From: Bordetella parapertussis
GTDB taxonomy: Bacteria > Pseudomonadota > Gammaproteobacteria > Burkholderiales > Burkholderiaceae_C
Length of the DNA stretch: 6,981 nt
Direction of reading: 5' to 3'
Assembly (NCBI GenBank): GCA_945875935.1
Contig: CAMCNE010000113.1
Span: 1-6,981 of the forward strand
The first letter of the stretch is position 1, and the number at the start of each line of letters is the position of its first letter. The notes under the pieces were generated by a model that saw nothing but the letters and a program-made list of their open reading frames with translations, was not told the DNA's origin and made no database searches. Below, in pieces: positions 1-6,444 of this stretch. The position numbers and the translations under genes were made by a program.

Positions 1-1395
1 ACCGTTCACGCTGCCGGCCATCGCTTTTTCGGCCATGCCGCTGATGCTGTGGTGCCCTTCGCGAATGATCCCGGCATACACCTCGTCATTGTCTGCGGCG
101 TTGCACAAAAGCTCGCATGACGCCTTGGACACGCAAAAGCGTTGAGACACGTGCTCGACCCACATTTCGGCGTCAGGCAACTGGATTTCGGTGTTGCGCA
201 GCCTGGCCAGCATGGCCAGCAAGTTGGTGGCGCACTCGTAGTCGAAGTCTTCACGGCGAATGTCGGTCGCCAGCTCCTTGACCAGCGCGACGCATTCGCC
301 GACCTTGCGCGCGTTCAGCAGATGGAACACCTTGCAAACGCTGAGGAAGCGCTGCAGCCGCGTCGAGTCCGGCCGGCGATTGGCCAGCAGTTCGAGGTTG
401 GCGTACGCGCGGTTGAATTCCTTGCTGTCTCGCTTGTCGAAGTGCAGCATGCACAGCAGCACGAGGGACTGCGCATCGAACATCTTTGACTTCAGACCCA
501 GCCTCACGGTTCGATCCAGTGAGCTCAGGGCCTCGGCCTTCTCGCCTGAGAAAAATGCCAGCATGCCTTGCTTTTGCAGTCGGGTGATGCTTTGAGGCGT
601 GACGCGCAGCGATTCACGGTAGGTCGACATCGCCGCTTCCATGTTGCCCTGCTCGAGCTGGATGCGTCCCATGACGTCGTAGGCATCGGCGTAGGTGGGT
701 TCCTCGGCGATCAGACTCTCGAGAATGCGCGTGGCCTTGGGTGCTTCGCCCGACTCCAGTTCGGCACGCGCCAGGCCGAGCTTGGCCCAGGGCAGCGCTT
801 TGGACTCGGTGACCGCGGCATACAGTGCCTTTGCCGAGCTGTGATCATTGATTCGCAGGCACAACTCTGCGCCCATGCGTGCTGCGTACAGCCAGAACTC
901 GCCGCGGGATTCGTAGCGCTCCATGCACATCTTGGCCGCTTCGGCGTGCTGGCCGGCCTGAATGGCCTCGAAGATGTAGCCCAGCACGCGCTTGCGGTGG
1001 CGTGCGGCCAGCACGCGATCTTCTAACGCGAGCGCGGTGTGGGGTTTGACCAGGTAGCCGTCCAGTGCTGATTCGGCAGCCTCGGCCACCTTCAGATAAG
1101 TGCGCTCGCCAGTCACCATGATGAACACGGTGGAAAACGGCAGCAACTGCGCCTGTCTCAGGTCGTCGAGCAGTTCCTGGCCCGAGATGGAGGCGTTGTC
1201 GAAGTGGTAGTCGCACACCACCACATCGAACACCTTGGACTCAAGTTCCTGTCTCGCGTCGACCACGCGGCTGGTCTGCGACACCTGGCCCACGCCCATC
1301 TCGCGCAGCATGGTGATGAGCGCACTGCGCGACGTCGGATTGGCGTCGATGACCAGCGCCTTGCAATCCTTGATGTCGGGATCAGCCAGTCTCAT
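1..1395 (-). CDS. Gene C: CheY-like receiver plus TPR-type protein, 3' end outside the window
   Basis: The reading frame is open from ATG at 1395 to the window edge (465 codons, no stop), so the C-terminus is missing; by comparison with its paralogs about 76 residues are lost. Residues 1-119 form a receiver domain with phospho-acceptor Asp62 (motif VVVCDYHF), Thr95 (MVTGE), Tyr114 and Lys117 (YLVKPH). The first acidic-pocket residue is present (Asp17, VIDAN) but the usual second acid is Ala18. A helical TPR-like region follows, clearest at about 203-304 (LGLARAELESGEAPKA; AYDVMGRIQLEQGNMEAA). The visible end carries the family block CVSKASCELLC and GHHSIS. The start is chosen because MRLADPDI aligns with the starts of both paralogs; the upstream AAAGGCAG is a weak ribosome site. 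By my count its receiver is about 83% identical to gene B and 74% to gene A. No output DNA-binding domain is seen. A signalling role in motility is inferred from the promoter only. Confidence 0.9.
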   Translation of the reverse strand, partial: MRLADPDIKDCKALVIDANPTSRSALITMLREMGVGQVSQTSRVVDARQELESKVFDVVVCDYHFDNASISGQELLDDLRQAQLLPFSTVFIMVTGERTYLKVAEAAESALDGYLVKPHTALALEDRVLAARHRKRVLGYIFEAIQAGQHAEAAKMCMERYESRGEFWLYAARMGAELCLRINDHSSAKALYAAVTESKALPWAKLGLARAELESGEAPKATRILESLIAEEPTYADAYDVMGRIQLEQGNMEAAMSTYRESLRVTPQSITRLQKQGMLAFFSGEKAEALSSLDRTVRLGLKSKMFDAQSLVLLCMLHFDKRDSKEFNRAYANLELLANRRPDSTRLQRFLSVCKVFHLLNARKVGECVALVKELATDIRREDFDYECATNLLAMLARLRNTEIQLPDAEMWVEHVSQRFCVSKASCELLCNAADNDEVYAGIIREGHHSISGMAEKAMAGSVNG

Positions 1396-1515
1396 GCTCT
1401 GCCTTTGGCCGCCAGCGTGGTGCCTACAACGCACGGCCTACGTGTTTTGTGGGCGGAACTTCCAACCGGTGCGTGTGGGTGCATCTTGTTACTTCTTGTG
1501 ACTGCGGACCCACCG

Positions 1516-1542
1516 TTATCGGAAACCCGAGGATCGACTTGA
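1516..1542 (-). promoter_or_regulatory. Candidate sigma-28 (FliA-type) promoter of gene C
   Basis: On the minus strand, TCAAG (1542-1538) is separated by 14 nt from TCCGATAA (1523-1516). The E. coli FliA consensus is TAAAG(TTT)-N11-GCCGATAA, equal to TAAAG-N14-GCCGATAA, so the spacing is exact with one mismatch in each box. TCAAG-type -35 boxes are known in Pseudomonas FliA promoters. The motif lies about 120 nt before the gene C start, and the same motif recurs before genes A and B. The promoter assignment is inference from the motif. Confidence 0.7.
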
Positions 1543-1547
1543 GTCGA
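1534..1547. repeat. Perfect 6+2+6 dyad over the -35 box of the gene C promoter
   Basis: TCGACT-TG-AGTCGA on the plus strand is a perfect inverted repeat with a 2-nt centre, 27 nt after the gene B stop codon. It contains the candidate -35 element. It could be an operator half-site pair or a short transcript hairpin ending gene B. No T-run follows on the minus strand, so it is not a standard intrinsic terminator. Confidence 0.4.
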
Positions 1548-1574
1548 GCCCGCAGGTTTCGCGATGCCGCCACG

Positions 1575-3200
1575 TCAGGCGCGCAGTTTCAACCCACCCG
1601 CCGAGCGCTGGCTTTGCCCCAGGCCAAACTGCGAACCGTGCGTGCAGTAGCGCGTCTTCAGGTCGTTGACCCGGGTGCTCAGGTTCTCGCAGGCGCCGAT
1701 GTTGGCCGCATGGCGGCTCAACACGGCGCCAGCGAGCTCGATCAGCTTCGCGTTGCCCGTCTGAGAGCCGCCCACCAGCAGCGACTCCACGGCGACCACA
1801 GGCTGGCCCGACACGCTGTGCGTCATGGCTTGTTCGGCCATGCTGCTGATGCTGTGGTGTCCTTCGCGAATCAGCGCGCTGTAGGCCTCGTCGCCATCGG
1901 CTGCCAGACACAACATTTCGCAGCTGACCTTGGAAACGCAATAGCGCTGCGACAGCTCCTTGACCCATTGCTCAGAGTGCGGCAACTCGATGGCGGCTCG
2001 GCGCACACGCACCAGCACCGCCAGCAGGTTGGTGGCGGCTTCGTAGTCGAAATCAGCGCTGCGTATTTCGGCACCCAGTTCGGCGACCGCTCGCGCGCAC
2101 TCATCGGGCTTGCGCTCGATGAGCGCCAGCAGCGCTTCGCAGCACCTGACAAAGCGCTGCAGCCGCAGCGATTCGGGTTTTTTCTGCGCCAGCATGGCCA
2201 GGTTGGCCAAGGCACGCTTGAATTCCTTGCTGTCTTTCTTGTCGAAATAGACCAGACACAGCAAGACCAGGCTTTGCACATCGAACATCTTCGACTTCAG
2301 ACCCAGACGCGCGGTGCGATCGAGGTCTTCCATGGCGTCGTCCTTGTTGCCGCTGAAGAACGACAACATGCCGTGCTTTTGCAGCCGAGGAATGCTCTGG
2401 GGCGTGATCTGCAGCGCGGTCCGGTAAGAGCCCAACGCCAGATCCATGTGGCCTTGCTCGAGATGGATCTGGCCCATCACGTCATGGGCATCGGCGTATC
2501 CGGGGTCTTCGGCAAACAGTTCGTCCAGGATCCGCGTGGCCTTTGGCACGCTGCCCGAGGCGAGTTCTGCACGGGCCAGCCCCAGTGCGGCCCAGGCCGC
2601 CGGTTTGGCTTCGTTGGCCGACTGGTACAACTGCCTGGCCGCATTGGCATCGCCCACCCGCAAGAACAACTCTGCGCCGATGCGCGCGGCGTAAAGCCAG
2701 AAATCTTCTCTCGCCTGGTAGCGCGCCAGGCACATCTTGGCGGCAGCGGCGAAATCGCCGGCCTGAATGGCTGCAAAGACATAGCCCAGCGTGCGTTTGC
2801 GGTGGCGCGCGGTGACGATGCGCTCTTCCAGCGCAGAGGCCGTGTGCGGCTTGACCAGATAGCCGTCCAGTGCCGATTCAGCAGCCTCGGCCACCTTCAG
2901 GTACGAGCACTCGCCGGTCACCATGATGAACACGGTCGAAAATGGCAGCAGCTGGGCCTGCCTGAGGTCGTCGAGCAGTTCCTGCCCGTTGATCGAGTTG
3001 TTGTCGAAGTGGTAGTCGCACACCACGATGTCGAAGACGCGCGATTCGAGTTCCTGTCTGGCGTCGACCACCCGGCTGGTTTGCGAAACATCCGACATGC
3101 CCATGCCGCGCAGCACATTCATCAACGCGCTGCGAGACACCGGGTTGGCATCGATGACGAGGGCCGTGCACTCGCTGATGCCCAGATCGGCAGGCCTCAT
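1575..3200 (-). CDS. Gene B: CheY-like receiver plus TPR-type protein
   Basis: A complete 541-residue protein and the middle member of the three-gene array. The receiver domain occupies residues 1-119: phospho-acceptor Asp62 (VVCDYHF), Thr95 (MVTGE), Tyr114 and Lys117 (YLVKPH). As in its paralogs, the second metal-binding acid is replaced (VIDAN, Ala18). Helical repeats of TPR character follow at about 203-304 (ALGLARAELASGSVPKA; AHDVMGQIHLEQGHMDLA), then a less clear helical region. The C-terminal block has CVSKVSCEMLC, GHHSIS and the tail GLGQ...AGGLKLR. There is no signal peptide, membrane segment or DNA-binding domain, so it is probably a cytoplasmic signalling or scaffold protein. The frame allows a GTG at 3206, but ATG at 3200 aligns with the paralogs and has TAGGG 7 nt upstream; the GTG would be too close to that site. 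The exact role and any partner kinase are unknown. Confidence 0.93.
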   Translation of the reverse strand: MRPADLGISECTALVIDANPVSRSALMNVLRGMGMSDVSQTSRVVDARQELESRVFDIVVCDYHFDNNSINGQELLDDLRQAQLLPFSTVFIMVTGECSYLKVAEAAESALDGYLVKPHTASALEERIVTARHRKRTLGYVFAAIQAGDFAAAAKMCLARYQAREDFWLYAARIGAELFLRVGDANAARQLYQSANEAKPAAWAALGLARAELASGSVPKATRILDELFAEDPGYADAHDVMGQIHLEQGHMDLALGSYRTALQITPQSIPRLQKHGMLSFFSGNKDDAMEDLDRTARLGLKSKMFDVQSLVLLCLVYFDKKDSKEFKRALANLAMLAQKKPESLRLQRFVRCCEALLALIERKPDECARAVAELGAEIRSADFDYEAATNLLAVLVRVRRAAIELPHSEQWVKELSQRYCVSKVSCEMLCLAADGDEAYSALIREGHHSISSMAEQAMTHSVSGQPVVAVESLLVGGSQTGNAKLIELAGAVLSRHAANIGACENLSTRVNDLKTRYCTHGSQFGLGQSQRSAGGLKLRA

Positions 3201-3206
3201 TTGCAC

Positions 3207-3211
3207 GCCCT
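3207..3211 (-). promoter_or_regulatory. Ribosome binding site deciding the gene B start
   Basis: AGGGC on the minus strand, with AGGG ending 7 nt before ATG 3200. From the in-frame GTG at 3206 the gap would be about one base. It therefore supports the ATG, which also matches the start position of the two paralogs. Confidence 0.65.
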
Positions 3212-3323
3212 AGACACGCAAATCACGCGCGAGCTTCGAAAGCAAATTTCAGGAAAGGCAGCAACATCAAACCGAAACGCAAGGGGCATGGTCAGTCATC
3301 CAGCGACTCATGAAAACCTGTCT

Positions 3324-3351
3324 TTATCGGAAGGCCTGCCCGAAGGCTTGA
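3324..3351 (-). promoter_or_regulatory. Candidate sigma-28 (FliA-type) promoter of gene B
   Basis: Minus-strand TCAAG (3351-3347), 15-nt spacer, TCCGATAA (3331-3324). The boxes are identical to those before gene C, but the spacer is one base longer than the E. coli optimum. It lies about 124 nt before ATG 3200 and 32 nt after the gene A stop. An imperfect hairpin (AAGGCCT/AGGCTT, 3331-3349) occupies the spacer. Apart from the two boxes the leader is not similar to that of gene C. Confidence 0.65.
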
Positions 3352-3382
3352 GGACGGCTGCCGAGAAGATTTTTGTACAGGC

Positions 3383-5011
3383 TCAGGTGCGAAGATTCAG
3401 CCCGCCGGCCGCTCGCAGGGGGTTTTGACCCAGCCTGACCTGGGCGCCCTTGGCGCAGTAGCGGATCTTCAGGTCATTGACCTTCTTGTTCAGCGCATCG
3501 AACACACCGATCTGCGCCGAGTGCCGACTGAGCACCGCGCCGGCGAGCTCAATCAGCTTGGCGTTGCAGGTTTCCGCGCCGCGCAGCAGCAAGGCTTCCA
3601 CCGCGACGCTGGGTTCTCCAGAAACGCTGTGCGCCATCGCCTCTTCGGCCATGTGGCTGATGCTGTGGTGACCCTCGTGGATCAAGGCGCTGTAGATCGG
3701 GTCATTGCCAGCAGCGATGCACAGCATTTCGCACGAGGCCTTGGAAACGCAAAAGCGCCGCGACAACTCGTTGACCCAGGTGTCGGCCTCGGGCACCGCG
3801 ACGTTGGCCTTGCGCAGTCGCGCCAGCAACGCAAGCAGGTTGGACGCCGCCTCGTAGTCGAAGTCCATGTGCGCGATGTCGGCGCCGATCTTGCGGGCCA
3901 GCGAAAGACAGCCCGTCAGACTACCGGTGGATAAGCGGTTCAGAGCGCCTGCGACATGCGCCATGCGTCGCAGATGAGCGTTGCCGGGCCGTCGCTCCGA
4001 CGCGATCTCGAGGTGCGTCAGCGTGCGTTTCAAGTCAACCAGGTTGCCTTCGTCGAAATACAGCAGCGCCATCACGACCAGCGTCTGGAAGTCGAACAGC
4101 TTCGACTTCAGGCCGATGCGCACCGTGCGGTCGAGTGTTTGCGTGGCTTCCTTGTTTTCGCCCAGCAAAAAAGCCAGCATGCCCTGCTTTTGCAGCCGCG
4201 TGATGCTTTGCGGGGTGACTCGAACTGAATCGCGCGAGGTCTCGAGTGCGGCGGCCAGGTCGCCTTGCTCGAGCTGCACCTGGCTCATCACGTCGTAGGC
4301 GTCTGCGTACTCGGGGAAGGCTTCGATCAGACCTTCGAGGATGTGTATGGCTTTCGGTGCCTGGCCGCTTTCAAACTCGGCGCGCGCCATGCCCAGCCTG
4401 GCCCACTGCAGCCCTTCGGACTGGTAGGCGGCGGTGTAGACCGCCTTGGCCGAGGTGTGGTCTTTCAAGCGCATGAGCAGCTCGGCGCCAACATGCCCGG
4501 CATACAGCCAGAACTCCTCGCGCTGCGAAAAACGGCTCAGGCACATCTTGGCGGCGCCTTCGAAGTCGCCCTGGCGTATGGCCTCGAAGATGTAGCCCAG
4601 CACGCGCTTGCGCCGGCGTGCCAGCAACACACGTTCTTCGAGTGCGGCCGCGTTGTGCGGCTTGAGCAGATAGCTGTCGAGCGCCGATTCGGCGGCCTCG
4701 ACCACCTTCAGGTACGAGCGCTCTCCGGTGACCATGACAAACACGGTGGAGTAGGGCAGCAACTGCGACTGCCGCAGGTCGTCGAGCAGTTCCTGGCCGG
4801 ACATCGGCGACTTGTCGAAGTGGTAGTCGCACAGCACGATGTCGAAGGTCGTGATCTCGAGTTCCTGCTTGGCGTCGGTGACGCGGCTGGTCTGCGAGAT
4901 GTGCCCGACGCCAATGTCGCGCAGCATGTTCATCAGCGCGCTGCGCGAGGTCGAATTGCCATCGATGACCAGCGCCTTGCATTCGCGAACTTCGGGATCG
5001 ATCAGACGCAT
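3383..5011 (-). CDS. Gene A: CheY-like receiver plus TPR-type protein, first of the array after dnaJ
   Basis: A complete 542-residue protein. The receiver spans residues 1-119, with Asp17 (VIDGN, second acid replaced by Gly18), phospho-acceptor Asp62 (VLCDYHF), Thr95 (MVTGE), Tyr114 and Lys117 (YLLKPH). TPR-like helical hairpins are clearest at about 203-236, 237-270 and 271-304 (LGMARAEFESGQAPKA; AYDVMSQVQLEQGDLAAA; LAFLLGENKEA). More degenerate helices continue to about 415. The C-terminal block has Cys421, Cys427, Cys431 and His448-His449 (CVSKASCEMLC, GHHSIS), and the tail GLGQ/RLGQ...AGGLNLR. The frame is open upstream to a TTG at 5062, but ATG 5011 is preferred: GGAGG lies 5 nt before it and the protein then begins MRLIDPE like its paralogs. 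It is the most divergent of the three in the receiver. It begins 136 nt after dnaJ, with its own candidate promoter. Phosphorylation-dependent protein binding through the TPR region is plausible but inferred. Confidence 0.93.
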   Translation of the reverse strand: MRLIDPEVRECKALVIDGNSTSRSALMNMLRDIGVGHISQTSRVTDAKQELEITTFDIVLCDYHFDKSPMSGQELLDDLRQSQLLPYSTVFVMVTGERSYLKVVEAAESALDSYLLKPHNAAALEERVLLARRRKRVLGYIFEAIRQGDFEGAAKMCLSRFSQREEFWLYAGHVGAELLMRLKDHTSAKAVYTAAYQSEGLQWARLGMARAEFESGQAPKAIHILEGLIEAFPEYADAYDVMSQVQLEQGDLAAALETSRDSVRVTPQSITRLQKQGMLAFLLGENKEATQTLDRTVRIGLKSKLFDFQTLVVMALLYFDEGNLVDLKRTLTHLEIASERRPGNAHLRRMAHVAGALNRLSTGSLTGCLSLARKIGADIAHMDFDYEAASNLLALLARLRKANVAVPEADTWVNELSRRFCVSKASCEMLCIAAGNDPIYSALIHEGHHSISHMAEEAMAHSVSGEPSVAVEALLLRGAETCNAKLIELAGAVLSRHSAQIGVFDALNKKVNDLKIRYCAKGAQVRLGQNPLRAAGGLNLRT

Positions 5012-5016
5012 CCACG

Positions 5017-5021
5017 CCTCC
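5017..5021 (-). promoter_or_regulatory. Strong ribosome binding site of gene A
   Basis: GGAGG on the minus strand, 5 nt before ATG 5011. It is the best Shine-Dalgarno match of the three paralogs and argues against the upstream TTG 5062 start that the open frame would allow. Confidence 0.8.
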
Positions 5022-5086
5022 GCGTTGACAGTCGAACCCCACCCAGCGAAGAAGAAAAACAAGCGCGCATGTCGACCCGTGGATCA

Positions 5087-5107
5087 CCGATACCCAGTCG
5101 ATATCGG
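5087..5107. repeat. Inverted repeat CCGATA/TATCGG at the gene A -10 region
   Basis: CCGATA (5087-5092) and TATCGG (5102-5107) are perfect inverted copies around a 9-nt loop. One arm is the candidate -10 element itself. It may be a regulator site or chance; no comparable arm is seen near the other two promoters. Confidence 0.3.
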
Positions 5108-5127
5108 ATCGCCATGCGGGCTCTTGA
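5101..5127 (-). promoter_or_regulatory. Candidate sigma-28 (FliA-type) promoter of gene A
   Basis: Minus-strand TCAAG (5127-5123), 14-nt spacer, TCCGATAT (5108-5101). It has the same architecture as the motifs before genes B and C, with one extra mismatch at the last -10 base. It lies about 90 nt before ATG 5011 and only about 20 nt past the dnaJ stop. It would allow gene A to be expressed independently of the dnaKJ heat-shock transcript. Confidence 0.6.
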
Positions 5128-5134
5128 GCCCCGC
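5116..5134 (-). terminator. Hairpin just after dnaJ, possible weak terminator, overlapping the gene A -35 box
   Basis: GGGCTC-TT-GAGCCC (5118-5131) is a perfect 6+2+6 dyad, extended by GC/GC pairs with one bulged base to 5116-5134. It starts 13 nt after the dnaJ stop, a typical place for a terminator. No T-run follows on the minus strand, so intrinsic termination would be weak. The -35 motif TCAAG of the gene A promoter lies in its centre. Confidence 0.4.
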
Positions 5135-5147
5135 TTGCCTGCTGCGC

Positions 5148-6311
5148 CTACTTGAACAGGTTCTTGACCCGGTCAGACCACGTCTGCGAATTGGGCGAAT
5201 GCTTGTCGCCGTTTTTCTGGAATGAATCTTCCAGTTCACGCAACAGCTTGCGCTGCGGCTCGGTCAGCTTGACCGGGGTCTCGACAGTGACGTGGCAATA
5301 GAGGTCTCCGGGATAGCTCGAGCGCAGGCCCTTGATGCCCTTGCCGCGCAACCTGAAGGTCTTGCCGTGCTGCGTGCCCTCGGGCAGTTCGATCTCGGCC
5401 TTGCCATTGAGCGTGGGCACATGGATCTGCCCGCCCAGCGCCGCCGTGACCATGCTCACCGGCGCGGTGCAGTGCAGGTCATCGCCATCGCGCTCGAAGA
5501 TCTCATGTGGCTTGACCCGGATCTCGATGTACAGGTCGCCCGACGGGCCGCCGTTGGTGCCGGGCTCGCCGTTGCCAGCCGAACGAATACGCATGCCTTC
5601 GTTGATGCCGGCCGGGATCTTGACCTCGAGCGTCTTGTTCTTCTTGATGCGGCCTTGGCCGTGACAGGTCACGCACGGCTCGGGGATCACCTTGCCCATG
5701 CCGCGGCAGGCCGGGCAGGTTTGCTGGATGCTGAAGAAACCCTGGCGCATCGTGACCGCACCGGAGCCGTTGCAAGTGCCGCACACCTTCGGGCTGGTGC
5801 CCGGCTTGGCGCCGGTGCCGTGGCAGGTGTCGCAGGTTTCGTAGGCGGGAATGCGTATTTGCGTTTCCTTGCCAGCGGCGCAGTCCTCGAGCGTGATCTC
5901 CATCGTGTACGACAGGTCATTGCCGCGAAACACCTGCTGCCCGCCGCCGCCACCACCACCGCCGCGACGCGGGCCACCCGCGCCGCCAAAGATGTCGCCA
6001 AAGATGTCGCCGAAAGCTTCTGCAAAGCCACCCATGCCATCTGGGCCGCCGCCAGGGCGAAAGCCGCCACCCATGTTGGGGTCGACCCCGGCGTGGCCGT
6101 ACTGGTCGTAGGCGGCACGCTTTTGCGCGTCGGAGAGCATCTCGTAGGCCTCCTTGGCCTCCTTGAACTTCTCTTCGGCCTTCTTGGCATCGTCACCCTG
6201 ATTGCGGTCAGGGTGGTGCTTCATCGCGAGCTTGCGATAAGCCTTCTTGATGTCTTCGTCGGTGGCGTTCTTGGCCACGCCCAGGGTTTCGTAGTAATCG
6301 CGCTTTGCCAT
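5148..6311 (-). CDS. dnaJ: DnaJ (Hsp40) co-chaperone
   Basis: A complete 387-residue class I DnaJ, which delivers unfolded clients to DnaK and stimulates its ATPase in the cytoplasm. The J domain (about 1-72) has the HPD motif at 33-35 (KHHPDRNQG). The Gly/Phe region (about 73-128) contains the repeated GDIFGDIFGG and a run of eight glycines at 117-124. The zinc region (160-220) has all four CxxCxGxG modules: CDTCHGTG, CGTCNGSG, CPACRGMG and CVTCHGQG. The C-terminal client-binding domains (about 221-350; GDLYIEI, AALGGQIHVPTL, FRLRGKG) are intact, so length and motifs match a functional family member. ATG 6311 is chosen because it gives MAKRDYYETLG, the canonical start; an in-frame GTG at 6326 would add five atypical residues. 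GGAT 7 nt upstream is a weak ribosome site. It follows dnaK by 133 nt and is probably co-transcribed from an upstream heat-shock promoter outside the window. Confidence 0.98.
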   Translation of the reverse strand: MAKRDYYETLGVAKNATDEDIKKAYRKLAMKHHPDRNQGDDAKKAEEKFKEAKEAYEMLSDAQKRAAYDQYGHAGVDPNMGGGFRPGGGPDGMGGFAEAFGDIFGDIFGGAGGPRRGGGGGGGGQQVFRGNDLSYTMEITLEDCAAGKETQIRIPAYETCDTCHGTGAKPGTSPKVCGTCNGSGAVTMRQGFFSIQQTCPACRGMGKVIPEPCVTCHGQGRIKKNKTLEVKIPAGINEGMRIRSAGNGEPGTNGGPSGDLYIEIRVKPHEIFERDGDDLHCTAPVSMVTAALGGQIHVPTLNGKAEIELPEGTQHGKTFRLRGKGIKGLRSSYPGDLYCHVTVETPVKLTEPQRKLLRELEDSFQKNGDKHSPNSQTWSDRVKNLFK

Positions 6312-6352
6312 CGGTTCATCCGTCACGCCGAAGCGTCTGGTTCAAACAAGAA

Positions 6353-6420
6353 CGCCGCGCCGGATCCCAGCTGCGCGCTGGTGCCTCCGAACGCGGCGCA
6401 GACACCGGGTCTCACCCCGG
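6353..6420. repeat. Inverted repeats in the dnaK-dnaJ gap
   Basis: Three GC-rich pairings lie in the 133-nt spacer: an outer 7-bp stem CGCCGCG (6353-6359) with CGCGGCG (6392-6398), an inner CCAGC/GCTGG hairpin (6367-6381), and a separate CCGGG/CCCGG hairpin (6405-6420). None is followed by a T-run on the minus strand. They may shape the dnaK-dnaJ transcript (partial termination, processing or mRNA stability) or reflect high GC content. Confidence 0.35.
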
Positions 6421-6444
6421 CGCCGCAGCTTCATCGTTATCGCG

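Larger units (their letters stand above)
1..5011 (-). repeat. Tandem array of three paralogous receiver-TPR genes, period about 1.8 kb
   Basis: Start codons lie at 5011, 3200 and 1395, so the unit lengths are 1811 and 1805 bp. Coding regions align residue for residue; spacers are alike only in the sigma-28-like motif. One 20-nt DNA block is identical in all three copies (plus strand, starting at 1160, 2965 and 4776), encoding QELLDDL. The third unit continues past the window edge, so more copies may follow. Confidence 0.9.

Noticed and set aside
3267..3311. 14-residue upstream open frame in the gene B leader (MSRWMTDHAPCVSV)
   Set aside because: It starts within about 15 nt of the predicted transcription start, leaving no proper ribosome site, and no counterpart is seen in the other two leaders.
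1449..3428. 659-codon open frame on the plus strand
   Set aside because: It lies antisense across all of gene B, whose protein has clear receiver and TPR motifs and paralogs on both sides. The opposite-strand frame is a by-product of GC-rich third positions; its translation shows no recognisable motif.
5025..5053. TTGACA on the plus strand resembling a sigma-70 -35 box
   Set aside because: No -10 match occurs about 17 nt downstream, and it points towards the 3' end of dnaJ with no plus-strand gene to serve.
4265..5155. 296-codon plus-strand open frame
   Set aside because: It is the mirror of gene A's coding strand; an equivalent plus-strand frame recurs opposite the paralogs because the codons are similar, not because it is a gene.
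6353..6420. Intrinsic terminator between dnaK and dnaJ
   Set aside because: The hairpins are present, but no T-run follows in the direction of transcription and dnaKJ are normally co-transcribed; listed only as inverted repeats.
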